From Paenibacillus terrae (GTDB lineage: Bacteria > Bacillota > Bacilli > Paenibacillales > Paenibacillaceae): a DNA stretch of 42,660 nt. The notes under the pieces were generated by a model. The model was not told the origin of the DNA, did not search any database, and saw only the letters and a list, made by a program, of their open reading frames with translations. This document shows, piece after piece, positions 15,714 through 24,303 of the stretch (within the stretch, counting starts at the first letter, position 1; every line of letters starts with the position of its first letter). The stretch spans positions 1 to 42,660 of the forward strand of contig NZ_JTHP01000057.1 of NCBI RefSeq assembly GCF_000943545.1, given 5' to 3'. The position numbers and the translations under genes were made by a program.

Positions 15714-16649
15714 ATGAATAAAATTCCTAATCGCCAAGTAATCTGTGACACACTGCTGGAGTTGGCCAAAGATGACCGTGATATCATGGTACTGGCCAGC
15801 GATTCGCGCGGTTCTGCTGCAATGGCCCCCTTTGCCAATACGTTCCCGGAGCAGTTCGTCGAGGTCGGCATTGCCGAACAGAATATCGTAGGCATGTCTG
15901 CAGGCCTGGCCCACAGCGGCAAAAAACCGTTTGTGACTTCACCAGCCTGCTTCCTCAGTATGCGCAGTATTGAACAAGTCAAAGTTGACATTGCTTATTC
16001 GCGGACAAATGTGAAGCTCATCGGCATTAGCGGAGGCGTCAGCTACGGGGCGCTTGGCATGTCACACCACTCCGTGCAGGATATCGCAGTAGCCCGGGCA
16101 ATTCCGGGACTGGCGATTGTCCTGCCTGCTGATCGTCACGAAACGAAGAAACTGACCGAAGCGCTTGTAAAATATGACGGCGGCGTATACGTGCGAATCG
16201 GGCGTAATCCCGTTGAGGACGTTTACGAAACCGATGATTACCCATTCGAAATAGGCAAAGCTATAACTGTGAGAGAAGGCAACGACATTACAATTATTGG
16301 TGTCGGTGAAACCGTGCGAATCGCACTCGATGCCGCCAAGGCACTCAACGACGAAGGCATATCCGCCCGGGTAATCAACATGCATACAATCAAGCCGCTG
16401 GATGAAGAGGCGATCATTACCGCTGCACGTGAAACTGGACGCATCATAACCGTTGAGGAACATAGCATTTACGGCGGTCTCGGCGCAGCCGTGGCAGAAG
16501 TTGTTGTGCAGAATCACCCGGTTCCTATGAGAGTGCTTGGCATCCCTGATGAGCCGGCGATTGCCGGTAAATCGGCGGAAGTTTTCCACCACTACGGCAT
16601 TACGGGTGACAATATCAAACAAATTGCATTCGAATTGATTAATAAGTAG
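15714..16649 (+). CDS. Transketolase C-terminal subunit (candidate apulose-4-phosphate transketolase B)
   Basis: The pyrimidine-binding plus C-terminal half, 311 residues. It contains the PYR-domain FVEVGIAEQNIVGMSAGLA with the catalytic Glu that activates TPP, the SYGALGMSHHSVQDIA loop, and the transketolase C-terminal domain (DITIIGVGETVRIALDAAK ... ITVEEHSIYGGLGAAVAE). The order and two-base junction with the N-terminal subunit mean stoichiometric synthesis. Sequence is full length with no frameshift. Its role follows that of the partner subunit. Confidence 0.92.
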   Translation: MNKIPNRQVICDTLLELAKDDRDIMVLASDSRGSAAMAPFANTFPEQFVEVGIAEQNIVGMSAGLAHSGKKPFVTSPACFLSMRSIEQVKVDIAYSRTNVKLIGISGGVSYGALGMSHHSVQDIAVARAIPGLAIVLPADRHETKKLTEALVKYDGGVYVRIGRNPVEDVYETDDYPFEIGKAITVREGNDITIIGVGETVRIALDAAKALNDEGISARVINMHTIKPLDEEAIITAARETGRIITVEEHSIYGGLGAAVAEVVVQNHPVPMRVLGIPDEPAIAGKSAEVFHHYGITGDNIKQIAFELINK

Positions 16650-16661
16650 AGGGCGAAGCAT

Positions 16662-18179
16662 ATGGAGCACAATCAACAATATATATTGGCCATCGACCAG
16701 AGTACTTCAGGCACCAAAGCACTCCTTGTAGACCATCAGGGTACAGTAATCGCCCGCAGCGGGATGGAGCATAAGCAATATTACCCCCATCCCGGCTGGG
16801 TAGAGCATGATCCGCTCGAAATTTATGAAAATGTCAAAATAACGGCCCGCAGCGTATTGGAGCAAGCCTGCGTTCCCCCGTCCGCGCTAGCTGCGCTGAC
16901 AATCACCAATCAACGCGAAACGGCACTGGTGTGGGATAAGGCGACTGGTCAGCCAATATATAATGCTGTTGTCTGGCAATGCCAGCGTACGGCGGACCTG
17001 TGCGCCGAGCTGAAGCAAGCTGGCCACGAAAGCACCATCCACGCCAAAACAGGGCTTATGCTTGACCCTTATTTCTCCGCTGCCAAGTTCAAGTGGATCA
17101 TTGAACATGCGGAAGGAGCTGCCAACCTGCTGGCTGAAGGGAGGCTGCTTGCAGGGAACATGGACAGTTGGCTAGTCTGGAAGCTTACCGGCGGCAAAAA
17201 CCATGCAACCGACTATACAAATGCCAGCCGTACATCGCTGTTCAATATCCACACACTGGAGTGGGATGAAGAGCTTGCTCAGTTGTTTTCCGTTCCTTCT
17301 TCCCTGCTGCCCGAGGTTAAACCATCCGACGCTATTTTCGGATATACGGCAGATTGCGACCTTTTCAATGAGAAAATACCGATTTCGGGCGTCATTGGGG
17401 ATTCACAAGGGGCATTGTATGGGCATCTGTGTTTCAAGCCCGGAACAGCCAAAGCAACCTTTGGCACGGGCACCTCTGTATTAATGAACGTAGGGAATCA
17501 TCCGGTGGATGGCGGTGACGGACTTGTAACCGCTATCGCCTGGGGGGCCGGCGGAACTGTTACGTATGCACTTGAAGCCATCATCCGGACAACAGGTGAC
17601 AGCATCAAATGGACGCAGGACAACTTAGGACTGTTCTCTACCTTTGAGGAAATGCAGCGCTTAGTCGAAAGCGTTCCTGCAAACGATGGCGTCTATCTTG
17701 TGCCTGCCTTTGTCGGAATGGGCGCTCCCTATTGGAATCCCTACGCCCGGGCGGCAATTATCGGTATGAACCGTGGAACTGGCAAAGGACACATTGTCCG
17801 GGCTGCGCTGGAGAGCATCGCTTACCAAGTACGGGACGCTATAGAGTTTATTCAGGAACAGTCCGGGATTGAGTTGGTCGGCCTGCGCACGGACGGCGGG
17901 GCTTCCTCCAACACTTGGCTGATGCAATTTCAGGCCGATATTCTGGGCAACCTTGTGACCCGATCCACATGTGCCGAGCTGTCGGCCATGGGTTCAGTCT
18001 ATCTCGGTGGGCTCGGCACAGGCTTTTGGTCCGATCCAGATCAAATCGCTTCCAATCTTAAAATGTATGAAGCATATGAACCAAAGATGGATGACGCTAC
18101 CAGAGAGAAATATTATGCTGGCTGGCAGCGGGCTGTTCAGTCTGTAGTGCAACAACAGCATGAATCTCCCATTTTATAA
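16662..18179 (+). CDS. FGGY-family carbohydrate kinase, glycerol-kinase-like (candidate apulose kinase)
   Basis: A 505-residue ATP-dependent sugar kinase. The N-terminal YILAIDQSTSGTKALLVD phosphate-binding loop, WVEHDPLEIYENV, TNQRET, DYTNASRTSLFNI and the C-terminal LRTDGGASSN-x-W-LMQFQADIL adenosine motif are all those of the glycerol-kinase branch of FGGY kinases. GAGGGCGAAG precedes the ATG. It closes the operon, with a terminator 47 bases later. In this context I infer that it phosphorylates apulose to apulose-4-phosphate, the step between the isomerase and the transketolase. A true glycerol kinase is less likely, because no glycerol-3-phosphate dehydrogenase or facilitator is adjacent. 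Confidence 0.9.
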   Translation: MEHNQQYILAIDQSTSGTKALLVDHQGTVIARSGMEHKQYYPHPGWVEHDPLEIYENVKITARSVLEQACVPPSALAALTITNQRETALVWDKATGQPIYNAVVWQCQRTADLCAELKQAGHESTIHAKTGLMLDPYFSAAKFKWIIEHAEGAANLLAEGRLLAGNMDSWLVWKLTGGKNHATDYTNASRTSLFNIHTLEWDEELAQLFSVPSSLLPEVKPSDAIFGYTADCDLFNEKIPISGVIGDSQGALYGHLCFKPGTAKATFGTGTSVLMNVGNHPVDGGDGLVTAIAWGAGGTVTYALEAIIRTTGDSIKWTQDNLGLFSTFEEMQRLVESVPANDGVYLVPAFVGMGAPYWNPYARAAIIGMNRGTGKGHIVRAALESIAYQVRDAIEFIQEQSGIELVGLRTDGGASSNTWLMQFQADILGNLVTRSTCAELSAMGSVYLGGLGTGFWSDPDQIASNLKMYEAYEPKMDDATREKYYAGWQRAVQSVVQQQHESPIL

Positions 18180-18225
18180 ATAAACTCTATACTTCATTCC
18201 TCATATCTCCCAAAACAAACCATAC

Positions 18226-18257
18226 AACAGGGCCCTTGCTTTTACAAAGGCCCTGTT
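18226..18257. terminator. Bidirectional terminator between kinase and LysR genes
   Basis: A perfect nine-base stem (AACAGGGCC / GGCCCTGTT) with a 14-base loop, in the gap between the converging kinase and LysR genes. The flanks are only moderately T-rich. Confidence 0.75.
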
Positions 18258-18263
18258 ATTAAA

Positions 18264-19142
18264 TTACTCACTCGAACGATATAACTGACCCAATACTTTT
18301 ACAAATTCACGGGCTGCCGGGGTCGCTTCATCAAAGGAATGCGCGATAATTCCGATATCCCGCGTAATCCGAGGAATAATCTCTTTAACGATTAGTGAAT
18401 GGGACACCGAGGAAAGCGTAAACTTCGATATAATGCCGATGCCCAGCTTTTTTTGGACCATATGGACTAACGTTTCGGCCGTTTGGACCGTGAGACTCTC
18501 CTGGAAAGGAATTTGCTGCTCATGCAAGGTGTTTAATACAGCAGATTCATGTCCTCCTTTACAGAAGATAAGGTCGTTCCTGTTCTGCTCCAGAGAAACC
18601 TCGTGTTCTGCTTGCAATGGATGATTCTCCGGTATGATGGCAACCATGGAATCGTGTTCAAGAATATGGACGTCATAATGATCGAATGGAGAAGCTACTA
18701 TTCCAATTTCAACAGTGCGATCCTCCACCCATTGTTTAATTTGATTCGAGTTTCCTTCCATCAGTTCAATAGTGACATCGGGGTATTGGGAGCGGAATAA
18801 GCAGATCGCTTCTGGAAGCAAGTTCGTAGAGGCTGCTGGGAAGGAGCCTATTTTTACTTTACCACGTAAAAGCTTATTCTCCTGACACGCAAGCTGAACC
18901 ATTTTATCTTCGATTTCCTTCATTTGTCTGGCCAGACTCAGCATTTCTTTTCCCACTTCGGTCAGTACGAGTCCATTCTGCTTGTCGCGAATAAACAATT
19001 TTACCTGCAAAGTATTTTCAAATTGGATCAAAGCCTTGCTAACCGCAGGCTGGGAAATAAACAGCGCTTTAGCAGCCTCCGTCATATTCATTTTCTCCGC
19101 AACCTTCATAAACACTTCAAGATGATTCATATTCACAGACAT
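18264..19142 (-). CDS. LysR-family transcriptional regulator
   Basis: A 292-residue regulator with an N-terminal winged HTH (MNHLEVFMKVAEKMNMTEAA, then SQPAVSKALIQFENTLQVKLF) and a two-lobed effector domain (VKIGSFPAASTNLLPEAICLF ... GIGIISKFTL). AAGGGG stands before the ATG at 19142; an ATG four codons later is also possible. It is divergent from an MFS efflux gene and, as usual for LysR pairs, probably controls it and itself through sites in the 141-base gap. The effector is unknown. Confidence 0.93.
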   Translation of the reverse strand: MSVNMNHLEVFMKVAEKMNMTEAAKALFISQPAVSKALIQFENTLQVKLFIRDKQNGLVLTEVGKEMLSLARQMKEIEDKMVQLACQENKLLRGKVKIGSFPAASTNLLPEAICLFRSQYPDVTIELMEGNSNQIKQWVEDRTVEIGIVASPFDHYDVHILEHDSMVAIIPENHPLQAEHEVSLEQNRNDLIFCKGGHESAVLNTLHEQQIPFQESLTVQTAETLVHMVQKKLGIGIISKFTLSSVSHSLIVKEIIPRITRDIGIIAHSFDEATPAAREFVKVLGQLYRSSE

Positions 19143-19151
19143 ATACCCCTT

Positions 19152-19192
19152 ATAACCATACGGTTATTCCCTATATGAAATAATAGTATTTC
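19152..19192. promoter_or_regulatory. Two palindromes in the LysR/MFS divergent region
   Basis: ATAACC-ATAC-GGTTAT (19152-19167) and GAAATA-ATAG-TATTTC (19177-19192) are both perfect palindromes with six-base arms and four-base centres, 25 bp apart centre to centre. Spacing of two and a half turns and the position next to the LysR start fit recognition and activation sites of a LysR regulator. Confidence 0.5.
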
Positions 19193-19283
19193 AGTTATAT
19201 CAAAACATACCTTATGATAAAAAACAACTCCTGCTCCGCTCCTTATGAGCAGATGTAATGCTTGATTAGAAGGGGATTGGAAT

Positions 19284-20495
19284 ATGAATTCAAATCTGAA
19301 TTTTACCGAACGCACTACCAGAGATACAGCTTTATCTAAAGGACTTCCATGGGGCGGGTTACTGGCGCTTGCTATGACCGGGTTTATTTGTATTCTCACC
19401 GAAACGCTTCCCGCTGGTCTATTGCCACAAATCAGCAAAGGACTGGGAATATCGGAAGCTTTGGCTGGCCAATTGGTCACGTTGTATGCTCTAGGTTCGC
19501 TCGCTGCCGCAATCCCGTTGACTGCCGCAACACGGGGCTGGCGACGACGGCCTTTATTATTGCTCTGTATCATTGGCTTTCTCATATTTAACACCATTAC
19601 GGCACTGTCTTCTTACTATATCTTGACGCTGGCTGCCCGTTTCCTTGCAGGCGTAGCCGCTGGTGTGTTATGGGGGATGCTTGCTGGCTATGCCCGGCGA
19701 ATGGTTCCGGATGCACTAAAAGGACGCGCCATGGCTGTCGCCATGTCAGGAACCCCGCTGGCTCTTGCCCTCGGCGTTCCGTTAGGAACGTTCCTCGGTG
19801 CGCTTGTTGGCTGGAGAACGGTTTTTGGTACCATGTCCTTTCTTGCGGTAGTCTTAGTCGTCTGGGTACTCTGGAAACTTCCGGATTTTCCCGGACAGGC
19901 TTCCCATCAGCGACTACCTCTGAGTAAGGTTTTCACGATTGCCGGTGTTCGTTCCATTTTACTTGTCGTTTTGGTTTGGGTACTTGCGCATAATATTCTG
20001 TACACCTATATCGCTCCTTATTTGAGTCAGGCTGGACTGGCCTCCCGAACGGATGTGGTGCTGCTTATTTTCGGGATAACTTCGGTTGCCGGAATTGGAT
20101 TGGTCGGGGCATTGATCGACCGCTGGTTGCGTCTATTGGTACTCATGAGTACCCTTGGCTTTGCTGTAACTGCTGTGGCACTAGGAATCGGAAGTCACCA
20201 ACCTGCCATCGTGTATTTAAGTGTTGCCCTGTGGGGACTGACCTTCGGCGGTGCCGCTACCTTATTACAGACCGCATTGGCCGAAGCGGCAGGCGAGAGT
20301 GCAGATGTAGCTCAGTCTATGCTTGTAACCGCTTGGAATCTGGCCATTGGCGGGGGCGGCTTGCTTGGCGGAATTCTTTTAGAGACGCTTGGGGTTCACT
20401 CTTTTCCGTGGACGTTGCTTATCCTTATGCTTCTTGCCTTCGTCATTTCGTGGATTGCCAAGGAACACGGGTTTTCTGCAAGAAGATATGAGTAG
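19284..20495 (+). CDS. MFS transporter of the DHA1 (drug/sugar efflux) type
   Basis: A 403-residue inner-membrane exporter with 12 predicted helices. The N-terminal half (GFICILTETLPAGLLPQISKGLGIS...AGQLVTLYALGSLAAAIPL) and the motif-C-like GTPLALALGVPLGTFLGALVGWR match the DHA1 group that includes AraJ/YdhP-like sugar or nucleoside exporters. GAAGGGGATTGG precedes the ATG. It is controlled, most likely, by the divergent LysR gene. Substrate cannot be read from sequence. Confidence 0.92.
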   Translation: MNSNLNFTERTTRDTALSKGLPWGGLLALAMTGFICILTETLPAGLLPQISKGLGISEALAGQLVTLYALGSLAAAIPLTAATRGWRRRPLLLLCIIGFLIFNTITALSSYYILTLAARFLAGVAAGVLWGMLAGYARRMVPDALKGRAMAVAMSGTPLALALGVPLGTFLGALVGWRTVFGTMSFLAVVLVVWVLWKLPDFPGQASHQRLPLSKVFTIAGVRSILLVVLVWVLAHNILYTYIAPYLSQAGLASRTDVVLLIFGITSVAGIGLVGALIDRWLRLLVLMSTLGFAVTAVALGIGSHQPAIVYLSVALWGLTFGGAATLLQTALAEAAGESADVAQSMLVTAWNLAIGGGGLLGGILLETLGVHSFPWTLLILMLLAFVISWIAKEHGFSARRYE

Positions 20496-20552
20496 ACCTG
20501 AAACTCAAGAAACGGTATGGATCGGAAGGTTCTTTTACTGGGACCGAGTCCT

Positions 20553-22613
20553 CTAATATAGCACCTTCTCCAAACAGCGTGCCAATTCATCATCGGGTAG
20601 CGGCTTGCGATGCGTATTTTCCAGGTAGATATGTTTCTCTGTTTCCGGCATTACATATTGTTTGTACCACAGGAACATATCGGGACTATCTCCCTGAATC
20701 CGGAGAAATCTCCGCACCGTGTCCGCATGAGAAATGGTGTTATCAAGATTAGTCAACCAATCCGCCCAGTAGAAATGCTCCCATCTTCCAGTTCCTGCGA
20801 GCAAGAGCGCTTCTTTACCCATCTGGTAGCTCCAAACTGCATGCGAAGCTTGTACAAATGCTCGTGGATAATCTTCTTCAAGAAATAACCCGTAAGCAAT
20901 GCAGATGTCAGCCAGCCCACGGGAGCCGCTCAGATGCAATTCAATCTGCACAAGAAGCTGATTATAAAGCCTGCGACATTCGTCTTCAGGCAATTGTTTC
21001 ATAATTCGCAGACACCGCTTTCGCAGTTCAACCCAGCCGGAGATTGCCGATTCGGCTTTTTCCTTGAACCAGCGTACCTGCTCAGGAAAAGGTCCTTCTC
21101 CAGCAGCCCAGCACAGCCGTTCATCACTGCCTTCTTTACCTTGCAGCCAAAAGCCCATCATTTGCCGTGCCGGATGGTGATAGAATTCCTCCCCCGCCCG
21201 ATCATCCTTATGCGGGCCATAAACAATAGTACAACGGGAATAATCCCGGTATAATTGGAAAATCTCTTGATGCTGACGACTGTACAACCGCCCGATAAAG
21301 TCAGTAAGCTGCTGTTCAGCATCCACGTTACCATACGTCCATAAATTCGCTGCCAAATCCAGAGTATATAAATGTGGCAAAATATTACCTGAATTGACCA
21401 ACAGATACTCGTCTGCTCCTGCGGCAAATGCTGCCGTTAATTCGTCCACAATCAGCTCGGCTGAGGAGGGGAATTGCGTAAGATGGTTCGACGCCTGCAA
21501 GTCGTGAAAGGTCACATGATAATATACACCGTTCTTGCCTTCATCCCCCACCTCGGGCAATGCGGGTACACGATGGTTGAGATTCCCATGGCGCCGGGAT
21601 ACCATTTTACCGTAACCATTGTCCGCCCATATTTTAATCACTCCTTCGGGGACTTCAATGTGACCCTGCTTGTATAACTCGGCAATCTCGCCATACATCG
21701 CCATACTGCAAACGGGCTGCTCCACAAATTCGCAGATCATACTGTACTGCTTGCAAACCACATAAGATATTAATTGTCCACGTTTCTCCGGCGTATTAAA
21801 GGAAGGATCATTTTCCCAAAAAGGCTTGTCTCCCTGCCCACGAAAAGACAATACCCATACAATTTTCTCTCCCTTTTGCCGTTCAATCGCTTCCTGCCAT
21901 AGCTGTTCAAACAGTTCGGGATGCTCTTTGTAGCTGGCCTGTTTACCCGGAAAAACACGCAAAAACATCTCCGCACCCAGCGGCTCGGCATGATGGTGAG
22001 TAATCCATAATCCCATTTCTGCTGCAAGCTTATGATGGATACCTGTACGCGGTAAATCCGTCCCCGGAATTACCATGTTGCCACCGCAGCGTAGTAATGC
22101 TTCAAAAACGGGCTCCCACACCTGTTCCGTCGGCGGATAATCATCCTTCCAGCCAATCAAGCAGACCTCATCATTGACGAACCAGCCCCGATAGCGAACC
22201 TTGGACGGTGCACTATCATAATCCTGGCTCGGCAGAACTATAGCATCCCGTCTGGTCGGAGAGAGTTCCGCCCAGAACCAGAATGGCTCCACACCCAAAA
22301 CGAAGCGACTGTAATGAAGCAGCCCATAAATGATCCCCAGCTCATCACGGCCTATGATATGTAGTACCGTTCCCTTCTCACCAGCAACAAAACGCAGACA
22401 ATAGCCCTCTGGCCACTGTGGGCAATCATCCTCTTCCTGCGCATAACGAATAATGATTGCGGCCTCTTCTTCTGTTTGTAGCGGCTCTCTGCCAAACACT
22501 TGCTTATGATCTCGCACAATCATTCTCCAAGCGTGGGCAATCGGTATACTTCCGACAGCTTGAAAATTGTATCCGCTTTCATTTGAAATGATCAGAGGTT
22601 CACAGGGTTTCAT
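20553..22613 (-). CDS. GH115-type alpha-glucuronidase, apparently intracellular
   Basis: A 686-residue protein that resembles glycoside hydrolase family 115, whose members remove (4-O-methyl)-glucuronic acid from glucuronoxylan. Family features are the N-terminal helper domain (AIIIRY ... GTVLHIIGRDELGIIYGLLHYSRFVLGVEPFWFWAEL), the barrel region starting with KVRYRGWFVNDEVCLIGW, the GGNMVIPGTDLPRTG segment, IKIWADNGYG, and GVYYHVTFHDLQASNHLTQ. There is no signal peptide, and it is shorter than many secreted GH115 enzymes because the C-terminal accessory domain is absent or different, so it probably acts on imported oligosaccharides. AGGAGATG precedes the ATG. It is convergent with the MFS gene and is followed upstream by a PTS/dehydratase block. 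Confidence 0.85.
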   Translation of the reverse strand: MKPCEPLIISNESGYNFQAVGSIPIAHAWRMIVRDHKQVFGREPLQTEEEAAIIIRYAQEEDDCPQWPEGYCLRFVAGEKGTVLHIIGRDELGIIYGLLHYSRFVLGVEPFWFWAELSPTRRDAIVLPSQDYDSAPSKVRYRGWFVNDEVCLIGWKDDYPPTEQVWEPVFEALLRCGGNMVIPGTDLPRTGIHHKLAAEMGLWITHHHAEPLGAEMFLRVFPGKQASYKEHPELFEQLWQEAIERQKGEKIVWVLSFRGQGDKPFWENDPSFNTPEKRGQLISYVVCKQYSMICEFVEQPVCSMAMYGEIAELYKQGHIEVPEGVIKIWADNGYGKMVSRRHGNLNHRVPALPEVGDEGKNGVYYHVTFHDLQASNHLTQFPSSAELIVDELTAAFAAGADEYLLVNSGNILPHLYTLDLAANLWTYGNVDAEQQLTDFIGRLYSRQHQEIFQLYRDYSRCTIVYGPHKDDRAGEEFYHHPARQMMGFWLQGKEGSDERLCWAAGEGPFPEQVRWFKEKAESAISGWVELRKRCLRIMKQLPEDECRRLYNQLLVQIELHLSGSRGLADICIAYGLFLEEDYPRAFVQASHAVWSYQMGKEALLLAGTGRWEHFYWADWLTNLDNTISHADTVRRFLRIQGDSPDMFLWYKQYVMPETEKHIYLENTHRKPLPDDELARCLEKVLY

Positions 22614-22732
22614 GTATTATCATCTCCTATTCAACAATGAAGACTCTTCTTACTTTTATTTTATAGGTTGGTGGCATACTTAGATAGTCTTGATATTACT
22701 AATATTGCTCAATCATACAAAAGGATCAGACT

Positions 22733-22807
22733 ATGATTACATTTTCCATCATAGCCTGTGATCCAACGGGACATGAAGATTGGTTAGAGTATTGCTTATC
22801 CTATTAG
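22733..22807 (+). pseudogene. Possible remnant of a DUF1028 gene
   Basis: A 24-codon frame starting MITFSIIACDPTG with AAGGATCAG ahead of its ATG. DUF1028 proteins begin with TFSIVA-x-DP-x-TG, so this looks like the preserved start of such a gene, after which the frame closes at 22805-22807 and no homologous continuation is visible. It lies in the 315-base gap between GH115 and the IIA gene, in which I see no intact gene. The match is short, so chance is possible. Confidence 0.3.
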
Positions 22808-22928
22808 AATGACACTCCATCTCAAAACAAGCGGATCAAGAGAAGCAGTAAACAAGGGATTTTTAAGATAAATTATCTCGCTACAGCTTCTAACGTTATA
22901 TATACAGGTTTGGCATTGTATAACCGAT

Positions 22929-23423
22929 TTAGAAGTAGACCCGTAAAACCGTATCCTCCAAAGGCTTACAGAGGGTACTGTCCACTTCAACTCGCTTGAC
23001 ATTGTCCTGACCATTCGGAACAATGATAGGCGTCACGGTAGAGTATCCGGCCTGACGAATCCTGTCTATGTCGAATTCCAGCAGCAACTGTCCTTTTTTG
23101 ACCCGATCCCCGTTTTTGACATGCGTTTTGAAGCCTTCGCCTTTAAGAGAAACCGTATTCATACCCACATGAATCAATAGTTGCGTGCCCGTTTGGTGCT
23201 GAATCAAAATAGCGTGTTTACTTTTCTCCATAATATGAGCGATTATGCCGTCAAACGGAGCAATAACCTTACCCGTGTCCGGGAGGATTGCAAACCCTTC
23301 TCCCATAGCCTTTGTGGAAAACGCCTCATCTTCAACGTTATCAAGAGGCACAAATTGGCCAGATACTGGAGATGATATTTCCAAAAAAGACAAATCTGTA
23401 TTTTTTTTCTTGCTTCCAAACAT
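22929..23423 (-). CDS. Stand-alone glucose-type PTS IIA (Crr-like)
   Basis: A 164-residue EIIA of the glucose superfamily, the single-domain phosphocarrier. Signature elements are SPVSGQFVPLDNVEDEAFS, MGEGFAILP, the pair of catalytic histidines at His70 (KHAILI) and His85 (LLIHVGMNTVSLKGEGF), and VKKGQLLLEFD. AGGAGGAA precedes the ATG. The IIBC permease at 25762 lacks a IIA domain, so this protein probably completes it in trans. It is divergent from the GntR gene with a short shared promoter region. Confidence 0.94.
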   Translation of the reverse strand: MFGSKKKNTDLSFLEISSPVSGQFVPLDNVEDEAFSTKAMGEGFAILPDTGKVIAPFDGIIAHIMEKSKHAILIQHQTGTQLLIHVGMNTVSLKGEGFKTHVKNGDRVKKGQLLLEFDIDRIRQAGYSTVTPIIVPNGQDNVKRVEVDSTLCKPLEDTVLRVYF

Positions 23424-23465
23424 AAGAAATTCCTCCTACCTCTATCTCATAATTAATATGATCAC

Positions 23466-23493
23466 TTGATAATAGTTGCTATAACAGTATGAT
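23466..23493 (+). promoter_or_regulatory. Promoter of the GntR-family gene
   Basis: TTGATA (23466-23471) and TATGAT (23488-23493) with 16 bases between them. The -10 box covers the in-frame ATG at 23489, which supports the downstream GTG at 23531 as the real start. Confidence 0.55.
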
Positions 23494-23530
23494 AAAAATA
23501 TCAATGAACCAACGACTAGGGGGCTTATTA

Positions 23531-24238
23531 GTGAACAAAAAGGAATTTGTAATTCACGATTTATTGAGCAAAATCTATCAAAATCATTATCCTGACTGGA
23601 AACTGCCGACGGAAAGAGAACTCGCGAAGCAGTATAATGTTTCACGATACACCATCCATGAATCAATCAAAAAATTAAAATACATGGGCTTGGTTAAAGT
23701 CGTTCAAGGATCAGGCATCTTCATAGGAAAGAATATTCAGACCAGTCCACTCATCTATAACTCTTTAACTGAGAACCCATACTCCAACATAAAATCCAAA
23801 GTAATCGAGTTGCAAAAGCAACCCGCTACTCCCGAGGACCAACAGATTTTTGGAATAACAAGCAGCGATGAGGTATGGGTATATCAACGTCTAAGAATCG
23901 TTAACTATCAAACGATGCAGTTAGAGTTGTCCCGATTACCTGTTATTTTATTTCCACTCCTTACCCACACGGATGCCGAACACTCCATTCAATCCTATGT
24001 GAAAAAACATAAATATACGATTTCGCATTACCTAAATACCTATGAGGCAATCGCACTTAATAAAGAACAGGCTATGCTCTTGCAACAAAAGAGAAAGAGC
24101 CCAGCGATGAAAATATCAAGCCGAGGCATACTTAATAATGGGATTATCTTTGAGATAAGCGAAATCGTAGCCATTGACTATAAATGTACGTATTTGACAG
24201 CCTTCAATAATGAGCATCACAAAAGAAGAAATTTATAG
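23531..24238 (+). CDS. GntR-family (HutC/UTRA) transcriptional regulator
   Basis: A 235-residue regulator. The GTG at 23531 follows AGGGGG at seven bases. Residues about 8-70 are the GntR winged HTH (WKLPTERELAKQYNVSRYTI, then GLVKVVQGSGIFIG). The C-terminal UTRA domain holds SSDEVWVYQRLRIVNYQTMQ, and RGILNNGIIFEISEIVAIDY is its closing signature. Such regulators commonly repress a neighbouring PTS and are relieved by a sugar phosphate. Likely targets are its own divergent IIA, the dehydratase and the IIBC gene. Confidence 0.92.
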   Translation: MNKKEFVIHDLLSKIYQNHYPDWKLPTERELAKQYNVSRYTIHESIKKLKYMGLVKVVQGSGIFIGKNIQTSPLIYNSLTENPYSNIKSKVIELQKQPATPEDQQIFGITSSDEVWVYQRLRIVNYQTMQLELSRLPVILFPLLTHTDAEHSIQSYVKKHKYTISHYLNTYEAIALNKEQAMLLQQKRKSPAMKISSRGILNNGIIFEISEIVAIDYKCTYLTAFNNEHHKRRNL

Positions 24239-24263
24239 AAGCATTCACCTAAACCGGCAGCTT

Positions 24264-24293
24264 CTCCAGCATAAGGGTTCCTATATGCTGGAG
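24264..24293 (+). terminator. Terminator of the GntR gene
   Basis: A perfect ten-base stem (CTCCAGCATA / TATGCTGGAG) with a ten-base loop, followed by TATTTTTG on the plus strand. It can also serve the convergent dehydratase gene. Confidence 0.8.
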
Positions 24294-24303
24294 TATTTTT
24301 GTT

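Noticed and set aside
14866..16649. Sulfoquinovose transketolase (sulfo-TK) pathway
   Set aside because: That pathway also uses a split transketolase, but no sulfoquinovosidase or sulfosugar isomerase/reductase is adjacent, whereas an FGGY kinase and apiosidase-like gene are.
16062..16679. 205-codon minus-strand open frame
   Set aside because: It is antisense to the transketolase C-terminal subunit and shows no domain.
16662..18179. Glycerol kinase GlpK working with glycerol dehydrogenase gldA at 31506
   Set aside because: The two genes are 13 kb apart in different units, and the kinase is tightly joined to a sugar isomerase and transketolase. A dedicated sugar kinase is more plausible.
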